From Gammaproteobacteria bacterium (lineage in GTDB: Bacteria > Pseudomonadota > Gammaproteobacteria > Steroidobacterales > Steroidobacteraceae), in assembly GCA_028293745.1 (NCBI GenBank), contig JAQGOF010000047.1, positions 18,935 to 82,934 of the forward strand: a stretch of DNA of 64,000 nt, given 5' to 3'. The notes under the pieces were generated by a model, which worked only from the letters and a program-made list of their open reading frames with translations, had not been told where the DNA came from and did not search any database. The position numbers and the translations under genes were made by a program. This document shows, piece after piece, positions 28,206 to 36,622 of the stretch (its first letter is position 1; each line of letters begins with the position of its first letter).

Positions 28206-28589
28206 GGCTCCGCGCCGCGAAACCATGCCGTAATTGTCCGCTGTCAGTCTGAAAGACGGTGGTAAGCATTATGAATGTCCCGCCGGCGGCCGGACGCACC
28301 ACAGGCTGTGGCATGAGCGTTGCGCGAGCAGGGAGTAATGGCTTTCGTCAAGTACAAAAACATTTCCGGACGTGCCGGAGATCCATACCGAGTTGATCGA
28401 TCGCCCAAAAAAAAGCCGCTGTGCTGAAGCCCGCCCGATCGCGGGCGACCGTTTCCCATGTGTCAGGATGACGCATGGGCATGCGGTTGCAACATATGCT
28501 GGCATGGGAGCTGAAATTCATGTCGCCGATGAAGGAATTCCCTCCACTAACACCAGGCGTTAGGCGTCGATGTCCGGAATCGGAATTAA

Positions 28590-28607
28590 AGTTACAGTTG
28601 TAACTGT
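28590..28607. promoter_or_regulatory. Palindrome copy 2, AGTTACA-GT-TGTAACT + GT
   Basis: Exact second copy of the 18-nt element at 22033. It lies about 150 bp upstream of the small lipoprotein gene at 28758, a position where it could act as an operator. The TACA-N2-TGTA core is that of BlaI/MecI/CopY-type operators, so regulation by such a repressor encoded elsewhere is possible. Confidence 0.45.
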
Positions 28608-28757
28608 GAGCCGCGCCGCTGCGGCTCGCGAGATGCCATGGTGCTCTCGGGAGCGCTATGCCGGAATGTTAACGTTGTGTGAACAATCGTAGCGCTGCAG
28701 AACTTCGCGCCGCATCTGCACTCGTACCATGGACATGGACCCTGGAGGTAATGAGTC

Positions 28758-28991
28758 ATGCGGCGCGCGAATGATCTGCTCGGAGTTTCTATCGGTTTAA
28801 TCGTCACACTTCCTGCCCTGCTTGCCGGATGCCTGCAGGGTGATCCGCCGCTGGATTCAGACGGTCGAGCCGCGTTTGACAACTCAGCTGTTGAATCCAA
28901 GGAGTTGCCCGAAGTCGTTATCACTGCATCGCGGCCCAAGTCAAAACCGATCGTGTTGTCAGGGCATGAGCCGGGCTCGGTGTCTCATTGA
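28758..28991 (+). CDS. Small lipoprotein
   Basis: ATG 28758 follows GGAGG by about ten bases. The 77-residue product has a basic start (MRRAND), a hydrophobic stretch and a lipobox at ALLAGC, so it is probably anchored by its Cys at about residue 24. The short mature part is charged, containing ESKELPEVVITASRPKSKP; VVITASRPK resembles the TonB-box-like plug start of TonB receptors, but nothing else of a receptor follows. No family recognised. The BlaI-like palindrome at 28590 is upstream. The region after it (28992-29588) shows no convincing gene. Confidence 0.55.
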   Translation: MRRANDLLGVSIGLIVTLPALLAGCLQGDPPLDSDGRAAFDNSAVESKELPEVVITASRPKSKPIVLSGHEPGSVSH

Positions 28992-29588
28992 GCTGCAGGC
29001 TGGGCGTGAGACGTCATGCAAGCTCGGGCTGCAGGGATACCTGCGGCAGCGTCCTCAACTACGAGTCATTCCTCTACGTTAAAACCCAACTTCCGAGCGG
29101 CGAGCTCGTAGCATTGCGGATGAGGATTTCCGATGGTCATATCCTCAGATGTTGCCGGCACCGGCGGGTGAGTAATGCGTGCGGCCTTCGGATTGCCATG
29201 TAAACGAGGCGACGCTCGCGATCGAGCTTGCAAATGACAAAAGGAGCCGCCGACATAACCATCGAGGCTCGAAGACGAACCGAGGTAGGAAGTTCCTCGC
29301 CCCGCATGCATACAATCCAACATCCGACCCCACCGCCGGACGAATATTGAGGATGGCGACGGTCGTCTGCGCGTCTTCCTGAACCTGCACATTGGTTGTC
29401 CGACCGGGAGGCGCAAAAATCGACTTCCTTCGGTAGAATCAAATATGGGAGGTGGGAGCGCATTTTGCTGCCACGAAATCGCGAGCTTCGACCGAGGCTG
29501 TCATGGCGCACGAGGCTTCCTTCATACGAGGAGTCACAGCCGGACACAATGCCAGCACTACGGTCAAGTCGTCCGAAGGAGGGCAATC

Positions 29589-29795
29589 ATGTGGTCTCAG
29601 TACTCCGATGACGAGAAGCTCCTCACGAAAGGAGAGGTCGCTCGGCTGTGCCGCGTGGATGTACGGACAGTTGAACGATGGGTCATGGCTGGAAAGGTCG
29701 GGTGTCACCGTACCCCCAGCGGCCGCGTGTTGTTCCGGAAGCATGACGTGCTCACGGTAGTCGTTCCAACAAAGGCATTGCTGCGCGATCACTGA
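29589..29795 (+). CDS. Small MerR/excisionase-type helix-turn-helix protein, copy 1
   Basis: ATG 29589 has a strong AAGGAGG. The 68-residue protein is a single winged-helix DNA-binding domain of the BldC/excisionase type: LTKGEVARLCRVDVRTVERW followed by GKVGCHRTPSGRVLFRKHDV. In this pattern the first helix-turn-helix reads the major groove and the GRVLF wing contacts DNA. A paralogue at 54053-54259 is nearly identical over most of its length and shares the leader AGTCGTCCGAAGGAG. No integrase or phage gene is nearby, so a small transcription factor is more likely than an excisionase. It is followed by the periplasmic redox island. Confidence 0.8.
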   Translation: MWSQYSDDEKLLTKGEVARLCRVDVRTVERWVMAGKVGCHRTPSGRVLFRKHDVLTVVVPTKALLRDH

Positions 29796-29969
29796 TCGCC
29801 AGCAGGCTGCGTCACTCCCGCGACATCTCGCGACATTTCCCGACAGCACGCGTGCTCCATGTTGCGTGCCACAAGTCTCGCGACTATGTTTCGGACCACT
29901 AGCGAATGCTGTTGTAGGCAGGCAAATCAGCCCAGCGACTGAATCGTAGTTGAGCAGGGGAGGGTAATC

Positions 29970-31763
29970 ATGCGCGTACTCGTCACCGTGTCCGGCACCT
30001 TAGCCATGTGTCTGGGAGCCGCGATCCTATCTAATGCCGTGGCGTGGGAGGGAGAGCCCCCTCCGCCGATCTATAACCCTTATCCACCTGGGATTCTCCC
30101 GCCCGATTTGAACTCAGAGCTCGCCAGGGTTTTGCGGGAGGTGGATGTCATCGAAGGGCGAGCCCTTCAACGATGGCACGCCTTAACCCCCCCGGTTCTG
30201 ACTGGGCAACCGCCGACACTGCAGGGCACTGGAACCGAGGCAATAGAAATTCTCGGCGAGCTCATGAATTACGACAAGACCATATCGCCTAACGAAAATG
30301 TGGCCTGCGCGTCATGTCACATGCCCTATGTCGGCTTCAGCGGACCGATCCCGTCGGTGAATCTGACGATGGTCGCGTATCCCGGAACGGCTCACTTTCG
30401 GGCTGGCAAGCGCACAGCGCAGCGATACCCGTATGCACCGTTTTTTCCTGTGCTGCAGTACAACCAGGCGCAAAACTCTTTCTTTGGTGGAAACTTCTGG
30501 GATTCACGCGCGACGGGATATCTGCTGAGGAATCCCGACGCCGAACAGGCACAGCATCCCCCCGTCGATACCCAGGAAATGGGCAACCCTGACACTGCTT
30601 GCATCGTGTTCAAGCTCTCGAAGGCCAAATACAGACCTCTCTTCGAGCAGGTATGGGGGAAGGGCTCGTTGGATATCCAGTTTCCAGGCGAGGCTGAGGA
30701 CATCTGCGAAATCCCCGGAGGTGCTGCAATTTTCGGTTCGAACACCACCCCACTTCGGCTGAGCCCGGAGGACCGCCTCCGCGCAAACGAGGCCTTCAAT
30801 CACTGGGGGCAGGCCATTGATGCCTACGAACAGTCTGTGCAGGTCAGCGCTTTCTCGTCGAAATTCGACGCCTACCTGGAGGGCACGTACACACTGACAG
30901 CGGACGAGAAGGCCGGTTACGACCTGTTCCGGGGCAGGGGAAATTGCAACTCGTGTCACCTGGACGGCAGGTCAACCGCCCCTACGCCACCCCCGCCGCA
31001 AGGGACCGCCCCGAACGGTCAAGACACCGGCGCAGCCGCCCTCACAGCGCCTTTGTTCACCTGCTTCGGCTCGTCCAATCTCGGTCTGCCCCTGAATCCC
31101 CGGGATGCGATCTACTATCAGGACAAGCCGGATTCCTTTGGGTTTACGGCCAATCCCGCCGGCTTTGGCTTCAGGGATTTAGGGTTGGGATCGTTCCTGA
31201 GAAGCGTTGCCGCCCCCAACCCAAACTCGACTTGGACACAATTTGCTCCAAAAAGCGATGGCCTGATGCAGACGTCTTCGGCGCGCAATGTGGCCATGAC
31301 ACCGTCAAGCTGTCCCACCACCGAAGCGCCAGGGCCTTACTTCCAGAAGGAGTTCTTTCATAACGGCTACATCAAGAGCCTGAAGCAACTCGTCCACTTC
31401 TACAACACGCGCGACAAGCGCGGCTACGCGTTCAACGTCACGTCCGGACACTGCCCGAAAGGAACGATCGAAAAGGTAAACTGCTGGCCAAAGCCAGAGG
31501 TACCGAACAACCTGGACATGACGATCGGCGATCTCGGCCTGTCGGATCATGAGGAGGACCTGATCGTTGTCTTTATGCGGACACTCACGGACGGGTTCAC
31601 GAGACCTTACGCTAACAGCGATACCTATACCGGTGCTTGTAAGACGGGTGGTTCGGCTGCAACGCAAGGTAATGAGTTCCTCATCCCGACTCCGCCTCTG
31701 CCGCCCTGCTCAGCCGGGATCTGCGACGTCCCGCCTGTGCCCGGTCCGTTGCCTATCCCATAG
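29970..31763 (+). CDS. Di-haem cytochrome c peroxidase / MauG-family protein
   Basis: ATG 29970 follows GGGGAGGG; 597 residues with a signal peptide (LAMCLGAAILSNAVA). Two CxxCH haem-binding sites are visible: CASCH at 113-117 and CNSCH near 326. Flanking family motifs include LGELMNYDKTISPNENVACASCH, RGRGNCNSCHLDG, a late KSLKQLVHFYNTRD and LSDHEEDLIVVFMRTLTDGF. Bacterial cytochrome c peroxidases and MauG-like proteins use this fold to reduce peroxide or oxidise protein or small-molecule substrates in the periplasm. At nearly 600 residues it is longer than classical CcpA (about 330), with an extended Pro-rich tail. It opens a redox region with the multicopper oxidase and PQQ dehydrogenase. 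Confidence 0.85.
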   Translation: MRVLVTVSGTLAMCLGAAILSNAVAWEGEPPPPIYNPYPPGILPPDLNSELARVLREVDVIEGRALQRWHALTPPVLTGQPPTLQGTGTEAIEILGELMNYDKTISPNENVACASCHMPYVGFSGPIPSVNLTMVAYPGTAHFRAGKRTAQRYPYAPFFPVLQYNQAQNSFFGGNFWDSRATGYLLRNPDAEQAQHPPVDTQEMGNPDTACIVFKLSKAKYRPLFEQVWGKGSLDIQFPGEAEDICEIPGGAAIFGSNTTPLRLSPEDRLRANEAFNHWGQAIDAYEQSVQVSAFSSKFDAYLEGTYTLTADEKAGYDLFRGRGNCNSCHLDGRSTAPTPPPPQGTAPNGQDTGAAALTAPLFTCFGSSNLGLPLNPRDAIYYQDKPDSFGFTANPAGFGFRDLGLGSFLRSVAAPNPNSTWTQFAPKSDGLMQTSSARNVAMTPSSCPTTEAPGPYFQKEFFHNGYIKSLKQLVHFYNTRDKRGYAFNVTSGHCPKGTIEKVNCWPKPEVPNNLDMTIGDLGLSDHEEDLIVVFMRTLTDGFTRPYANSDTYTGACKTGGSAATQGNEFLIPTPPLPPCSAGICDVPPVPGPLPIP

Positions 31764-31809
31764 GGTAAAACGGCGGACCCAATGGGACGACTGGAACTGA
31801 AACAGGGAC

Positions 31810-31837
31810 GCATGGAGACCCGCCCGGGCCTCCATGC
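31810..31837. terminator. Hairpin between MauG-type gene and fibronectin-like gene
   Basis: GCATGGAG (31810-31817) pairs perfectly with CTCCATGC (31830-31837) around a 12-base GC-rich loop. It lies 47 bases after the stop codon at 31763. No T-tract is seen, so it may reduce rather than fully stop read-through into the next gene. Confidence 0.45.
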
Positions 31838-31894
31838 CTCTGGGCCCGCCTTGCCAGGGAACATCAATCGAGTCATTCGGCTGGAGATCTGTCC

Positions 31895-32347
31895 ATGAAT
31901 AGGCTTCACGTGAAACCGGCGAGTGTGGCTGCGGTCGCCGGCCTGCTGATCTCAAACTCAATCGCTGGCCAGTCAACGGCCTACAAAGCCGAGGAGCTTC
32001 CTCCTGCCGCGAAAGCGGCGCGCGTGCACATCACGCAAGGACCGGAGCTCGAATCGGCTGGCGACAATTCAGCCATTATCAGATGGAGAAGCGACAACCC
32101 CGGCGGGACGGACGAGCATTACGGGGTTGTACACTACGGTACTAACCCCAGGGAACTTACCCAGACAGCGAAGTCGCATATCCGACTGAACCGGAGCCAT
32201 TCATACACAATTTTTCGCGTGCGCGTGGATGGCCTCGCGCCGCGGACAACGTACTACTACACGGTTGATTCGATGGAAGCCAACGGTAAGGGCGACGGGG
32301 TGAAGAGCGTCGTTAAGCGGTTCACGACTTCTGGCGCCATATCCTGA
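31895..32347 (+). CDS. Secreted fibronectin/purple-acid-phosphatase-N-like domain protein
   Basis: ATG 31895 follows GGAG; 150 residues with a signal peptide (AAVAGLLISNSIAGQS). The rest forms one Ig-like beta sandwich resembling the N-terminal domain of purple acid phosphatases: ITQGPELESAGDNSAIIRWR, HYGVVHYGTNP, FRVRVDGLAPRTTYYYTVDS and a final RFTTS. The catalytic phosphatase domain is absent, so it probably acts as a binding or stabilising module. It is convergent with the multicopper oxidase (42 bp between stops) and follows the MauG-type gene. Confidence 0.75.
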   Translation: MNRLHVKPASVAAVAGLLISNSIAGQSTAYKAEELPPAAKAARVHITQGPELESAGDNSAIIRWRSDNPGGTDEHYGVVHYGTNPRELTQTAKSHIRLNRSHSYTIFRVRVDGLAPRTTYYYTVDSMEANGKGDGVKSVVKRFTTSGAIS

Positions 32348-32389
32348 GGAGATCCAACGGTGGGCCGGGCATCGTCCCAGGTCAATTGT

Positions 32390-33895
32390 TCACGCAGCAA
32401 TTCCGTCATACCTGACCTCCGTCATCATGCCGGTCTGCATGTGATAGAGATTGTGGCAGTGGAATGCCCACCGGCCCGGATTGTCGGCATCGAAGGCGAT
32501 CCGCACCCGTGCGGGCCCGGGCATCACGAGCACGGTGTCACGCACGGCGCCCTGGATAGGCCGGCCGTCGACCGCGACCACTTGGAATGAGTGGCCGTGC
32601 AGATGAATCGGATGCGACATCATCGTCCGGTTGACCAGCTCGAACTCCACACGCTGCCCCTGCTTCACCATGAGTGGCGTGATGTGCGGCCACATCTCTC
32701 CGTCCATGGACCAGGAGTAGGGCTTCATGCTGCCGTCAAGCGAGATGGAGCGGACAAGATCCGCGGGACGCGTGCGGAGCGGCTCTGCGGCGGCGAGCCG
32801 CGTCTCGAGCGAAAGGTCGATCGGTGACGCGATCGGGCCTTGATCCGCAACCCGCGGGATGCGCGAACCTGGTCTAGCGAGGATGATTCCTGTCCGGCGT
32901 CGTGAGCCTTCGAGCCGCGCGAGCACTGGAAAGGCTCCAGTCCTCGGGAGATCGATCAACACGTCGAGGCGCTGTGCCATCGCAATCGGGAAGTGTTGGC
33001 CTGCGACGGGTCGGACGGCATGGCCGTCGACTGCGACGACGTTTCCGGTGAGCGCGCCGAGATCGATCCAGAACTGGCTCGAGGACGCCCCGTTGATGAT
33101 CCGAAGGCGGACCCGCCCGCTGTGGCCGACGTGCACGACCTCAGGATCGGTGAGGGTCCGGTCGTTGGCGAGGAACGCATCGAAATCAACGTCATTGAGG
33201 TCCATGCGTGGGGCCCCAGCCCCGGTCATCTGCATGGCCGTGGCGTCGCGTCCCATCATGTTCATCATGCCGGCCATGGCAGAGTGTTGCGCAATGACGG
33301 CGTGGCCGGAACTGTCGTCGGTTCGTTGCGCAAGCTCGCGAGGCCTGCCTGCATTCGTGTTGATGAGGCTCGCGAGCACCTCCTCGGGACTACGGAAGGT
33401 GAAATCGTGCAACATCAGAACGATTTCCTGTCGATCCTCGCGTAGCGCAATTTCATCCTCGACGATCAGAGGCGCGGTCATCAGAACTTGTTCCTGCATG
33501 CCGTAGTGCGAATGCATCCAATACGTCCCGGGAATGGGAGTGTAGTCGTAGGATTGCACCGCTCCGTCTGCCAACGGAGGAGTCTCGGGCCACGGGAATC
33601 CGTCCTGCGTCCACGGCGGCAACTGGCCGTGCCAGTGGACGAGCGTCTGCTTGCCGCTCTGATTTGCGAGATCGACACGGAACCGTTCACGCACTCCGAG
33701 CCGGATGCCCGGGCGTCCATCCGGTCCGATGAGGCTGTAGACTCTCGCCGCGCGGCCATTTACCTCAAGTGTTCGCGTTCCGGCGACCAAGCGCTTTTTG
33801 GCTTCCGACGCCACGCTCCGCGACACGGGCAATGTGGAGAGAATGCCGGTGGCGACAGTGGCGGCGAGGAACGTGCGACGGGAGAGTGGACTCAT
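32390..33895 (-). CDS. Multicopper oxidase with Tat signal
   Basis: The 501-residue protein begins with a twin-arginine signal (SRRTFLAATVATG). All four copper-binding blocks are present in order: HWHGQLPPW, YWMHSHYGMQEQ, HPIHLHGHSFQVV and HCHNLYHMQTGMM. The last gives the T1 Cys with a Met axial ligand. A Met-rich stretch (MAGMMNMMGRDATAMQM) in the middle recalls CopA/CueO-type cuprous oxidases. It would oxidise Cu(I) or phenolics in the periplasm while reducing oxygen to water. Its start overlaps the stop of the upstream PQQ dehydrogenase gene (ATGA), so the two are translationally coupled. Confidence 0.9.
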   Translation of the reverse strand: MSPLSRRTFLAATVATGILSTLPVSRSVASEAKKRLVAGTRTLEVNGRAARVYSLIGPDGRPGIRLGVRERFRVDLANQSGKQTLVHWHGQLPPWTQDGFPWPETPPLADGAVQSYDYTPIPGTYWMHSHYGMQEQVLMTAPLIVEDEIALREDRQEIVLMLHDFTFRSPEEVLASLINTNAGRPRELAQRTDDSSGHAVIAQHSAMAGMMNMMGRDATAMQMTGAGAPRMDLNDVDFDAFLANDRTLTDPEVVHVGHSGRVRLRIINGASSSQFWIDLGALTGNVVAVDGHAVRPVAGQHFPIAMAQRLDVLIDLPRTGAFPVLARLEGSRRRTGIILARPGSRIPRVADQGPIASPIDLSLETRLAAAEPLRTRPADLVRSISLDGSMKPYSWSMDGEMWPHITPLMVKQGQRVEFELVNRTMMSHPIHLHGHSFQVVAVDGRPIQGAVRDTVLVMPGPARVRIAFDADNPGRWAFHCHNLYHMQTGMMTEVRYDGIAA

Positions 33896-35937
33896 CGTGG
33901 CCCATTCGTCGGCCCGGCAGCTGCCGTGGAGGGCAGTTTGAAGATTGCGACCGTGTCACCGTAGGGATACGTCATCTGGAAGTTGCCGCCTGCGGCCACC
34001 GCAACGTATTGCTCGCCATTCACCTGGTAGGTTATGGGCGGAGCGTTGACGCCGGCGCCCAGGTTATAGCGCCAAACGCGATCACCGGATTTCGCGTTGA
34101 AGGCATCGAACCAGCCGTTGCCTTCACCCATGAAGACGACATTTCCGGCCGTTGCCAGAGCGCCGCCGATCAGCGGCTGCGGCGCTTTGTATTGCCAGGC
34201 AATCTTCCCGGTCTCCACGTCCAGCGCGACGAATGGCCCATCCTGAATTCCGCTTGGGGCGACGTTCGTGAACGCGCTACCCAGACGGATGAGCCCCGGA
34301 GCACTCTGGGCGGGTTTCGTAGTGAAGTGCATCAACTGGTCCATCGCCAGGATGTAGAGATAGTGCGTCTGCGGAGAATACGCGGGCGGTGACCATTCCG
34401 CGCCGCCGTTCGCACCGGGCAGCATGTCAACACCGGCGCGCGTCGGCGTACTGAACATGTTCTTCGACATCATGACGTAAGGATCGGATCTGCGGATCAG
34501 CTTGCCCGTCCGCCGATCGACTATGTATACCCAACCGACCTTTCCCGCCTCCGCGGCAGCCGGGATCGTTTCGCCGTTCTGATGTACATCGAAGAGCACG
34601 ACATTGCTGACCGCGTCGTAGTCCCAAACATCGTGCTTGACCTCCTGGTAGTACCACTTGAGCTGGCCGCTGTGTACATCCAGCGCGACGATGCTGTCGC
34701 TGTAAAGGTTGTCCCCGCGACGGCCCGTCCCGTCGAGGTCCGGGTTCGGGTTGCCCGTGCTGAAGATGACCAGCCCCAGCTGCGGATCGATGGCGGGTGT
34801 TGTCCAAACCATCGCGCCGCCCCGTTGCCACGAGCTGCCCGAGTACGTCTTCGGATCAGTCGCCATCCAACGCCAGCGCTGCTGCCCGGTCTTCGCGTCG
34901 TATGCCGCCACGAAGCCCCGCAACGCCCATTCGCCCCCGGCGCTGCCAACAATGATCATTCCGTCGTAGATTTGGGGCGCGAGCGTCTCGGAGTAGCCGC
35001 CTTGCGAGCTGACGATGCTCGTCTGCCAGACGGTGTGGCCGTCGGTGGAATCGAGTGCCAGGAGGTGATCGTCGAGCGTAGCGACATATACTTTGCCGTA
35101 GCCGACCGCGACGCCGCGATTGACCGGACCGCAACAGACCTGGAATGGCCCGAGATTGTATGTGACGTCCCACAGTCGCTCGCCGGTCGCCGCGTTGACC
35201 GCCATGATCATCATCTTGCTGTTGACCACCGGCGTCGTGATGTACATCACGCCATTGACGACGACTGGGGTCGTCTCGAAGCTAGCCGTCATTCCCGTCT
35301 GAACGAGTGACACCAGGTTCAGGGATTTCGCGTTGTCGGCCGTGATCTGCTTGAGGGGTGAATATCGCTGGTTATCGTAGGTACGGCCGTGCAGAAGCCA
35401 ATTGTTCTCGTCGGATGCCGCATTGAGCATCATCGAGTCCGTGACGGTCACGTTGGCACCGGCCGGAAGCTGAGCGTAAACCTTGCGGACCGGGGGTGCA
35501 GCGCGCACGATTTCGTCGGTGTTAGGTCCGGTCGGGGTCTGGCTGAGGCTTTGCCCCGACATGTGGATCTGGCTGAGTGAGCCGAGGTGTAGCGGTGTAT
35601 TGCCGGAGGCAACGCCATTTCGCGAGAGAACGTATGCAGTTACATCCAGATACTGTTGCTGGCTCAAGCTCCCAGGCTGATTCTGAGGCATCTGGCGGCT
35701 GATGAAGTCATACAGTTGTGCGGCCGTTCCGGCGCCATATGCCTGCCGGAACATCTGACCCATGAGTGGCGGCCCGGATCCGCCCTGTAGACTTGCACCG
35801 TGACATTCCGTGCAGTACTGCGTGTAGGCAGTTGCTCCGCGCGACGCTTGAGCACTCGTGTAACCACCGTCCGATTTCGTCTTGGCACCCGCAGAGCTCA
35901 CTGTAAGCACGGCAACGATAAGTAAGACTGATCGCAT
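33892..35937 (-). CDS. PQQ-dependent dehydrogenase with N-terminal cytochrome c domain
   Basis: ATG 35937 gives 681 residues with a signal peptide (LLIVAVLTVSSAGAK). The first ~110 residues are a cytochrome c domain: CTECHG at residues 42-47, with MGQMF as a possible axial-Met loop. The beta-propeller follows: NWLLHGRTYDNQRYSPLKQI, the adjacent-Cys loop VCCGPVNRG, STGNPNPDLDGTGRRGDN, the catalytic-region DVWDYDAVS, and late W-motif blades. Such enzymes oxidise alcohols or sugars in the periplasm with PQQ and pass electrons to haem c. Quinohaemoprotein alcohol dehydrogenases usually carry the haem domain at the C terminus; here it is N-terminal. Coupled by a 4-bp overlap to the multicopper oxidase. 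No pqq biosynthesis genes are in the window. Confidence 0.88.
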   Translation of the reverse strand: MRSVLLIVAVLTVSSAGAKTKSDGGYTSAQASRGATAYTQYCTECHGASLQGGSGPPLMGQMFRQAYGAGTAAQLYDFISRQMPQNQPGSLSQQQYLDVTAYVLSRNGVASGNTPLHLGSLSQIHMSGQSLSQTPTGPNTDEIVRAAPPVRKVYAQLPAGANVTVTDSMMLNAASDENNWLLHGRTYDNQRYSPLKQITADNAKSLNLVSLVQTGMTASFETTPVVVNGVMYITTPVVNSKMMIMAVNAATGERLWDVTYNLGPFQVCCGPVNRGVAVGYGKVYVATLDDHLLALDSTDGHTVWQTSIVSSQGGYSETLAPQIYDGMIIVGSAGGEWALRGFVAAYDAKTGQQRWRWMATDPKTYSGSSWQRGGAMVWTTPAIDPQLGLVIFSTGNPNPDLDGTGRRGDNLYSDSIVALDVHSGQLKWYYQEVKHDVWDYDAVSNVVLFDVHQNGETIPAAAEAGKVGWVYIVDRRTGKLIRRSDPYVMMSKNMFSTPTRAGVDMLPGANGGAEWSPPAYSPQTHYLYILAMDQLMHFTTKPAQSAPGLIRLGSAFTNVAPSGIQDGPFVALDVETGKIAWQYKAPQPLIGGALATAGNVVFMGEGNGWFDAFNAKSGDRVWRYNLGAGVNAPPITYQVNGEQYVAVAAGGNFQMTYPYGDTVAIFKLPSTAAAGPTNGPR

Positions 35938-36017
35938 GGCAGCTCTCACCCTTTGACTGTCTCAAGAGTTTGGCCGCCCGAATGTCACCGCCGAGTTTCA
36001 AACACTCAGTGTGAAGA

Positions 36018-36030
36018 TTACAGTTGAAAC
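36018..36030. promoter_or_regulatory. Nested palindromes upstream of PQQ dehydrogenase operon
   Basis: TTACAGTTGAAAC differs at one base from the central part of the 18-nt element found at 22033 and 28590. It also forms an inverted repeat with GTTTCAA at 35995-36001, and between them lies the perfect palindrome ACACT-C-AGTGT (36002-36012). All are 58-93 bp upstream of the PQQ dehydrogenase start, where an operator would be expected. The regulator is unknown. Confidence 0.35.
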
Positions 36031-36042
36031 GAAAGTCAAGTG

Positions 36043-36546
36043 TCAGGGACCGAGAAAGTCCTTCTTGCCGATCTCGACGCCATTGTGACGAAGGATGGCG
36101 TAGGCGGTGGTGACGTGAAAATGAACGTTCGGCAGCACGTGATTCATTAGATAGGGCAGGGCTTCCATGCTTTTGGTGCTGCTGCGCGTCTGCCAGGACA
36201 CGGTCTTGTCTTCACTACCGTCAATCTGCCCGGGGCGCAGAGTTTCCAGGTATGTGATGGTATTGCGAATTCGCAGTACCAGCTCTTGAAACGTCGCTTC
36301 CTTGTCCTCGTAGACGGGAAATTCCACGCCCGCAAGACGGCCGGCGCCGCTCTTGGCTGTATCCGATGCGAGCTGAACCTGTCGTGCCAAGGGGAACATG
36401 TCCGGGAATAGACGGCTGCCTAGAAGCACTGCTTCGTCAATCTTGCGTGCCTGCGCGTGCGCGGCGCCTTTCTCCAGGATCGCGGTCAGATTGTTGAGCG
36501 CGCGGATGAACGCCGGGACCGACGCTTGAAACATTGAAATGGTCAT
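36043..36546 (-). CDS. DUF1993 (DinB-like) protein
   Basis: ATG 36546 follows GGAGG; 167 residues. Typical DUF1993 start MTISMFQASVPAFIRALNNLTAILEKG, then RLFPDMFPLARQVQLASDTAK, VEFPVYEDKEATFQELVLRI and the end region LPNVHFHVTTAYAILRHNGVEIGKKDFLG. It is a four-helix bundle related to DinB/mycothiol-dependent enzymes, cytoplasmic, with unknown reaction. The conserved His residues near the C terminus could bind a metal. It is divergent from dbpA and unrelated in sequence to its neighbours. Confidence 0.85.
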   Translation of the reverse strand: MTISMFQASVPAFIRALNNLTAILEKGAAHAQARKIDEAVLLGSRLFPDMFPLARQVQLASDTAKSGAGRLAGVEFPVYEDKEATFQELVLRIRNTITYLETLRPGQIDGSEDKTVSWQTRSSTKSMEALPYLMNHVLPNVHFHVTTAYAILRHNGVEIGKKDFLGP

Positions 36547-36622
36547 GGATGCCTCCGAAAACTGAACCCGCTACCTTACCGGGTTTTGTGCCCCATTTTT
36601 CGAAAGATGCGATCATCTGCGG

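Noticed and set aside
28372..28563. Plus-strand 63-codon open frame upstream of the small lipoprotein gene
   Set aside because: No ribosome site and no domain; the region is better explained by regulatory palindromes.
28992..29588. Several short open frames before the first helix-turn-helix gene
   Set aside because: All lack ribosome sites and protein-like composition; only the leader of the downstream gene is convincing.
29589..29795. Phage or integron excisionase
   Set aside because: The fold would fit, but there is no integrase, attachment site or phage gene nearby, and a paralogue exists 24 kb away in unrelated context.
29820..29850. Short repeats of CGACAT-like sequence
   Set aside because: Too short and irregular to be a CRISPR array or a recognisable repeat family.
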